From: Oscillospiraceae bacterium
GTDB lineage: Bacteria; Bacillota; Clostridia; Oscillospirales; Ruminococcaceae
Assembly: GCA_020024215.1 (NCBI GenBank)
Contig: JAHHUC010000069.1
Coordinates: 1 to 8,641 of the forward strand
DNA: 8,641 nucleotides
Direction: 5' to 3'
The notes beneath the pieces are model-generated. The model saw only the letters and a program-made list of their open reading frames with translations. It made no database searches and had not been told where the DNA came from. Positions 5,359 to 8,641 of the stretch are shown in pieces. Position 1 is the stretch's first letter. Each line of letters begins with the position of its first letter. The translations under genes were made by a program, and so were the position numbers.

Positions 5359-5925
5359 TTATTCTTCAAAGCCAACCGATGCAAGCTTATTGGCAATAAA
5401 GCCCATAAATCTGCAATAGGCTGTTTCGCCTATGCTCCTTGTCTGCTCATCCATCGACGATGAGCAAAGCTTAGAAAATGTCAGCCCCACCGATTTTGCA
5501 TTTTCCTCCTTGCTTCTGTGAAGATAAAGATAAAGTGAGAAGGCAGGGCTTTGGGTTATCTTTTGGAAAAGCTCCGGCTCCTCGCTTTCAAGGCACTCAT
5601 AAAAGCTGGAGACGCAGGCATTGGCAACTATGGGGTTGGGGCTGTAATCCTCAACTATTCTATGCACTGTATAGGCAAAAAGAATTTTAAGCTGAAGCTC
5701 AAACTCCTTCGGCTCCACCATATCCGGGGAGGTTGTCCACACACAGTCCAGCAGCTCCTTTACCATCTCAACTCCAAAGCGCCTGGCCTTTTGGGTGTTT
5801 CCCAGCTTTCTCTGCAAAAAAAACATATCAATGTTATCATCTGCCACCGGATTTTCACCTTTGAAAAGCTTTGAAATGTTATCGGGAGCAATTTTGATGT
5901 CATCATCATTAAAATTGTTTGTCAT
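5359..5925 (-). CDS. Conserved-looking hypothetical protein, 188 aa, soluble and mostly helical
   Basis: I do not recognise this protein. Residues 1-30 are polar and acidic, with little sign of order (NNFNDDDIKIAPDN). Residues 31-188 alternate hydrophobic and charged positions in a pattern that suggests an all-helical domain: a basic patch KLGNTQKARRFG (40-51), a hydrophobic helix ILFAYTVHRIVEDY (81-94) and another around FSLYLYLHR (129-137). There is no signal peptide, membrane segment or metal-binding motif; its four cysteines are scattered. The ATG has GAGAGGTG about 7 nt upstream, and a sigma-A promoter lies at 6000-6028. It is a single gene divergent from the dnaD operon, which hints at a housekeeping role but says nothing specific. 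Coding status rests on the ribosome site, promoter, codon use and protein-like composition. Confidence 0.75.
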   Translation of the reverse strand: MTNNFNDDDIKIAPDNISKLFKGENPVADDNIDMFFLQRKLGNTQKARRFGVEMVKELLDCVWTTSPDMVEPKEFELQLKILFAYTVHRIVEDYSPNPIVANACVSSFYECLESEEPELFQKITQSPAFSLYLYLHRSKEENAKSVGLTFSKLCSSSMDEQTRSIGETAYCRFMGFIANKLASVGFEE

Positions 5926-5999
5926 ATGAACACCTCTCTTTTATTTATCCCTTTATCATCAGCATTTAAACAATTTCCCTCAAAACCAATATCGTGTAC

Positions 6000-6028
6000 A
6001 GTATATACTATTTTAAGAATAATAGCAA
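6000..6028 (-). promoter_or_regulatory. Sigma-A promoter of the 188-aa gene
   Basis: On the minus strand -35 TTGCTA (6023-6028) and -10 TATACT (6000-6005) are separated by exactly 17 nt. Transcription would start near 5993, with a leader of about 68 nt. The -10 is embedded in a 10-bp palindrome AGTATATACT (6000-6009), next to TGTACA (5995-6000). These could be operator half-sites, but may simply reflect AT-rich promoter sequence. Confidence 0.6.
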
Positions 6029-6157
6029 TAGCTGACAGCTTTTTAAATAAGCAGAATGACAGATGAAGCAAATATTTCATTGAAAAAGGGACTTATAGGC
6101 TTACTTGCTTTTTAAGAATTTTCGGGCAAATTTTATATGGCGAAGGCTTTCATTATG

Positions 6158-6166
6158 TGATATAAT
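6158..6166 (+). promoter_or_regulatory. Extended -10 promoter of the dnaD-dnaC-deoC operon
   Basis: TGATATAAT (6158-6166) is a consensus -10 with extended TG, identical to that of the hydrogenase promoter. The -35 position 17 nt upstream (TGGCGA, 6138-6143) is poor, so recognition would rely on the extended -10. The predicted start near 6173 leaves a leader of about 32 nt before the TTG at 6205. The remaining intergenic sequence back to 5926 holds only the divergent promoter; I see no gene, riboswitch or terminator there. Confidence 0.65.
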
Positions 6167-6204
6167 TACTGTGTGCAATAAAAATTAAGGTGGAATGAGA
6201 AAAT

Positions 6205-7197
6205 TTGGATATAGCCTTGAATCCTCTGGTATGGGGAGACGGCGGCATAACCGCCATACCTTCAGTTATTATAGATAAGCATCTGCGCCTGTGCGGTTCC
6301 TTGGCGCTTAAAGCAATACTTCTGATATTCAGGGACCAAAGCACCTACAAGGATGAAAATGCCCTCAGAGAAAAGCTTAAATGCGACAGCTCAGACCTTT
6401 CGGATGCCCTCAACTATTGGGCGCAGTCCGGCATAATAAAGCTCTCTGACAAGGATGAATTCAAAAGTCCCGATTTAAGCCCTGCTGCCTTTGGAGAAAT
6501 TGAGGCTGAGGCTTTTGATGAAAAAAAGGAAGAGGGCAAAAAAACTGCTTTTAAAGCCGATGATTCCTTGCGGCCGTTCCTTCTTACAAGGGAGGAGGTA
6601 AGCGCTATGGTAAAAAATGATAAAACTCTGGCCCAGCTTGTGTCAGAGGTTCAGGAAATATTCGGCAGGACGCTCAATTCACATGATCTTAATATTCTTG
6701 CCGCGCTTTATTCCTGCTATGACCTTACGCCCCATTTTATGGTGATGCTTTTTAACTTCTGCAAGAATATGGGCAGATGCAGCATGCCCTATGCAAAAAA
6801 GGTGGCAGAGGACTGGATGGATAAGGGAATTGATGACAACACTGTGGATTCTCATGTGGATAAGCTTACCTATCTTATGTCTGTGGAGGGAAGGATTAAA
6901 AAAGCCCTCGGAATAGAGAGAAACCTTATAAAAAGCGAAAAGAAGCACATCGAGGTCTGGGTGACAGAATATAAAATGGATGTGGACATAATAGTTAAGG
7001 CATATGAGATATGCATAGAAAAGATAAGCAAGCTCAATTTCAACTATATGAACAAAATTTTGACCAACTGGTATCAAAGCAATATCACAACAGGCGAAGC
7101 TGCTGAAGCCTTTTCTTCCTCAAAGGGAAAGAGCGATAAGCAAAGGGAGGAATCGGAATTTATGAAGCTGCTGGAGCAAAATTACGATAAGGAGTAG
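6205..7197 (+). CDS. DnaD-domain replication initiation protein
   Basis: This 330-aa cytosolic protein would bind DNA and help bring the helicase loader and replicative helicase to the origin or to restart sites. Its N-terminal part (about 1-85, MDIALNPLVWGDGGITAIPS onward) fits the winged-helix DnaD N-domain. A charged linker (about 86-128, DEKKEEGKKTAF) follows, then two DnaB_2/DnaD C-terminal domains. Each ends in the family's YxxxIxxxW-type motif: YAKKVAEDW (196-204) and YMNKILTNW (281-289). Bacillus DnaD has one such domain; two copies are common in clostridial members. The start is TTG at 6205, with AAGGTGG 11 nt upstream. The nearer ATG at 6195 is in another frame and ends after about 27 codons. 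The next gene follows after 3 nt, with its ribosome site (AAGGAG) inside the last codons here. Phage-type DnaD proteins look similar, but nothing else phage-like is present. Confidence 0.88.
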   Translation: MDIALNPLVWGDGGITAIPSVIIDKHLRLCGSLALKAILLIFRDQSTYKDENALREKLKCDSSDLSDALNYWAQSGIIKLSDKDEFKSPDLSPAAFGEIEAEAFDEKKEEGKKTAFKADDSLRPFLLTREEVSAMVKNDKTLAQLVSEVQEIFGRTLNSHDLNILAALYSCYDLTPHFMVMLFNFCKNMGRCSMPYAKKVAEDWMDKGIDDNTVDSHVDKLTYLMSVEGRIKKALGIERNLIKSEKKHIEVWVTEYKMDVDIIVKAYEICIEKISKLNFNYMNKILTNWYQSNITTGEAAEAFSSSKGKSDKQREESEFMKLLEQNYDKE

Positions 7198-7200
7198 GAA

Positions 7201-8166
7201 ATGTCATATCCTCAGGAAGTTTTGAAAAAAGCAAGGGAAGAGTATGAGAGAGAAAAGGAAAATTTCAGAATAGAAAACGAGAGAAAAAAAGCAAAGATAT
7301 ATTCCTGCGTTCCCAAAGCAAGAATTTTGGAAAGGGAGATTGCAGCCACAGGCTTTAAAATATCCTCGCTTATACTAAAGGGAAAGGATGTTGACAAGGG
7401 CCTTTCTGAGATACAGTCATATAACCGGATGAAAAAGGAGGAGCTGGGCAGTCTTTTGGTTGAAAACGGCTTTGGCAGGGATTCTCTTGATATCAAGTAT
7501 CTCTGCCCCCTATGCTCTGACACAGGTGTAAAAAACGGCCGTGCATGCAGCTGCATAGAGGGCATAAGAAGGCGCCTTATGTATGAAAGGCTGGGCGGCT
7601 TCAATGAAAAAAACTGCCCCACATTTGAAGCTTTGAAGCTTTCCTATTACGGAGACAGCCGTGAAATAATGGAAAATACGCTGAAAAAATGCTATAACTA
7701 TGCCGAAGGCTTCACCACAAATTCAAAAAGTCTGCTTTTTTATGGCTCGGTTGGGCTTGGCAAAACTCATGTTTCAAGAGCTATGGGAAAAATTATCATA
7801 GATAAGGGCTTTGATGTTTTTTACATACCCTTCACCACGCTTTCACAAAAGCTGGAAAACGCCAAATTCAGAAAATCCGACGAAAGCTATGAGGACTTTA
7901 TCTCGCCTGTTTTGAACTGTGAGCTTCTGATATTGGATGATGTGGGTGCGGAATTTTCATCCGCCTTCTCAATCTCTCTTTTGTACGAGATTGTAAATTC
8001 CAGGCTTATAGGAAATAAGCCCACCATCATAAGCACAAACCTCAACGATGAAATGCTTGCGGAAAGATATGGGGAAAGAACAGCTTCAAGACTTGTCTGC
8101 TCCTATGATGTGCTTTTGTTCAAGGGCTCTGACATAAGAAGAAAAATAAAATTCAATCCGCAGTAA
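7201..8166 (+). CDS. DnaC/DnaI-type AAA+ helicase loader
   Basis: This 321-aa ATPase is expected to load the replicative DnaB-type helicase onto DNA, with the DnaD protein encoded 3 nt upstream. The N-terminal part (about 5-95) is charged and helical with coiled-coil character (KKAREEYEREKENFRIENER). It leads into a probable zinc-binding knot, C102, C105, C116 and C118 (CPLCSDTG...CSC), as in DnaI/DnaC loaders. The AAA+ core follows: Walker A GSVGLGKT (182-189), Walker B LLILDD (242-247), sensor 1 ISTN (277-280) and the arginine-finger box RYGERTASRL (289-298, probable finger R293). Length and layout match DnaI and the clostridial loaders. It lies in an operon with dnaD upstream and deoC 13 nt downstream. 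A transposon IstB-type ATPase is the usual confusion; the zinc knot, long N-terminus and DnaD partner argue against it. Confidence 0.9.
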   Translation: MSYPQEVLKKAREEYEREKENFRIENERKKAKIYSCVPKARILEREIAATGFKISSLILKGKDVDKGLSEIQSYNRMKKEELGSLLVENGFGRDSLDIKYLCPLCSDTGVKNGRACSCIEGIRRRLMYERLGGFNEKNCPTFEALKLSYYGDSREIMENTLKKCYNYAEGFTTNSKSLLFYGSVGLGKTHVSRAMGKIIIDKGFDVFYIPFTTLSQKLENAKFRKSDESYEDFISPVLNCELLILDDVGAEFSSAFSISLLYEIVNSRLIGNKPTIISTNLNDEMLAERYGERTASRLVCSYDVLLFKGSDIRRKIKFNPQ

Positions 8167-8179
8167 AGGAGTTAGAAAA

Positions 8180-8641
8180 ATGGATTATCAGAACATACTT
8201 TCACGCATCGACCACACACTTTTAAAGCCGGAGGCAACAAGCGAGCAGATAGAAAGGCTCTGTTATGAGGCATTGGAATTCAAAACCGCATCCGTGTGCA
8301 TAAATCCTGTGCATATAAGAAAAGCTAAAAGCATATTGAAGGATAAAATACCCGTCTGCACCGTCATAGGCTTTCCCTTAGGAGCCTGCACAGCCTTGCA
8401 AAAGGCTTTAGAAGCTAAAATTGCCATTGCAGACGGAGCCTCTGAGATAGATATGGTGGCAAATATAGGCCTTATCAAGGAGGGAAGATATGACCTTGTG
8501 ACAGAGGAGATAAGGGAGGTGAAAAAAGCCTGCCGAGACAAAATTCTCAAGGTTATTGTTGAAACCTGCCTTTTGACTGATGAGGAAAAGGAGAGGGTAT
8601 GCCGTTGTGTTATTGATGCAGAGGCAGATTTTATAAAGACC
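8180..8641 (+). CDS. deoC: Deoxyribose-phosphate aldolase (partial, 3' end outside window)
   Basis: DeoC reversibly splits 2-deoxy-D-ribose 5-phosphate into glyceraldehyde 3-phosphate and acetaldehyde in deoxynucleoside breakdown. The first 154 residues are visible and typical: RIDHTLLKPEAT (9-20), ASVCINP (37-43), TVIGFPLGA (61-69), ASEIDMVANIG (87-97) with catalytic D91, and KVIVETCLLTDEE (124-136). The window ends at DFIKT (150-154), just after K153, the Schiff-base lysine; about 60-75 residues should follow. The ATG has AAAGGAG 8 nt upstream, overlapping the stop of the helicase-loader gene, so it is co-transcribed with dnaD and the loader. The pairing of a nucleoside-salvage enzyme with replication genes is probably only transcriptional convenience. 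Confidence 0.95.
   Translation, partial: MDYQNILSRIDHTLLKPEATSEQIERLCYEALEFKTASVCINPVHIRKAKSILKDKIPVCTVIGFPLGACTALQKALEAKIAIADGASEIDMVANIGLIKEGRYDLVTEEIREVKKACRDKILKVIVETCLLTDEEKERVCRCVIDAEADFIKT

Noticed and set aside
6195..6278. ATG at 6195 as the start of the dnaD gene
   Set aside because: It is in another frame and stops after about 27 codons; the TTG at 6205 gives the expected DnaD N-terminus.
6679..7077. 132-codon minus-strand frame inside dnaD
   Set aside because: It is antisense to the conserved DnaD domains, with histidine- and isoleucine-rich composition typical of shadow frames.
7201..8166. IstB-type transposition ATPase, hence a mobile element
   Set aside because: The zinc knot, DnaI-like N-terminus and DnaD partner fit a helicase loader; no transposase or inverted terminal repeats are present.
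1..8641. CRISPR arrays, tRNA or rRNA genes, insertion sequences
   Set aside because: I saw no regularly spaced repeats, tRNA-like cloverleafs, rRNA sequence or transposase genes on either strand.

Overview
The window looks like chromosomal DNA of an anaerobic, endospore-forming Clostridia. The overall composition is AT-rich, with frequent ATA, AGA and AGG codons, strong AGGAGG-type ribosome sites and sigma-A promoters. The genes point the same way: a group B-type [FeFe] hydrogenase, SpoVM, a SPOCS/LysM spore-coat protein, and a DnaD plus DnaC-type helicase-loader pair. A gut or related Oscillospirales/Ruminococcaceae-like lineage is my guess from style only; nothing here fixes the genus.

Layout. 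(1) 1-156: broken 3' end of what looks like a sporulation-type sigma factor (SigK-like recognition helix, frame disrupted), closed by a perfect 34-bp palindrome that can terminate both strands. (2) 166-3098, minus strand: one operon read from a clear promoter at 3071-3098, with a monomeric [FeFe] hydrogenase, then the permease and ATPase of a NitT/TauT-type ABC importer. No substrate-binding protein follows before the terminator. (3) 3203-3516, minus strand: two genes under 60 codons, a 50-aa two-helix membrane protein and, 17 nt later, a 28-aa protein that I identify as SpoVM, then a terminator. (4) 3636-5156, plus strand: a SipL-like SPOCS/LysM protein, divergent from the SpoVM pair. (5) 5359-5925, minus strand: an unrecognised 188-aa soluble helical protein. 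(6) 6205 to the end, plus strand: an operon of a DnaD-domain protein, a DnaC/DnaI-type AAA+ helicase loader, and deoC, which runs off the window.

How they work together. SpoVM and SipL both belong to the machinery that places the SpoIVA coat basement layer on the forespore. Having them back to back, with an undescribed small membrane protein leading the spoVM transcript, makes 3260-5156 a compact spore-coat-anchoring locus and the most interesting part of the window. DnaD and the AAA+ protein form a replication-initiation pair that would load the replicative helicase; deoC is in their operon for no evident mechanistic reason. The hydrogenase-ABC transporter operon has no obvious common pathway; shared transcription is the main clue.
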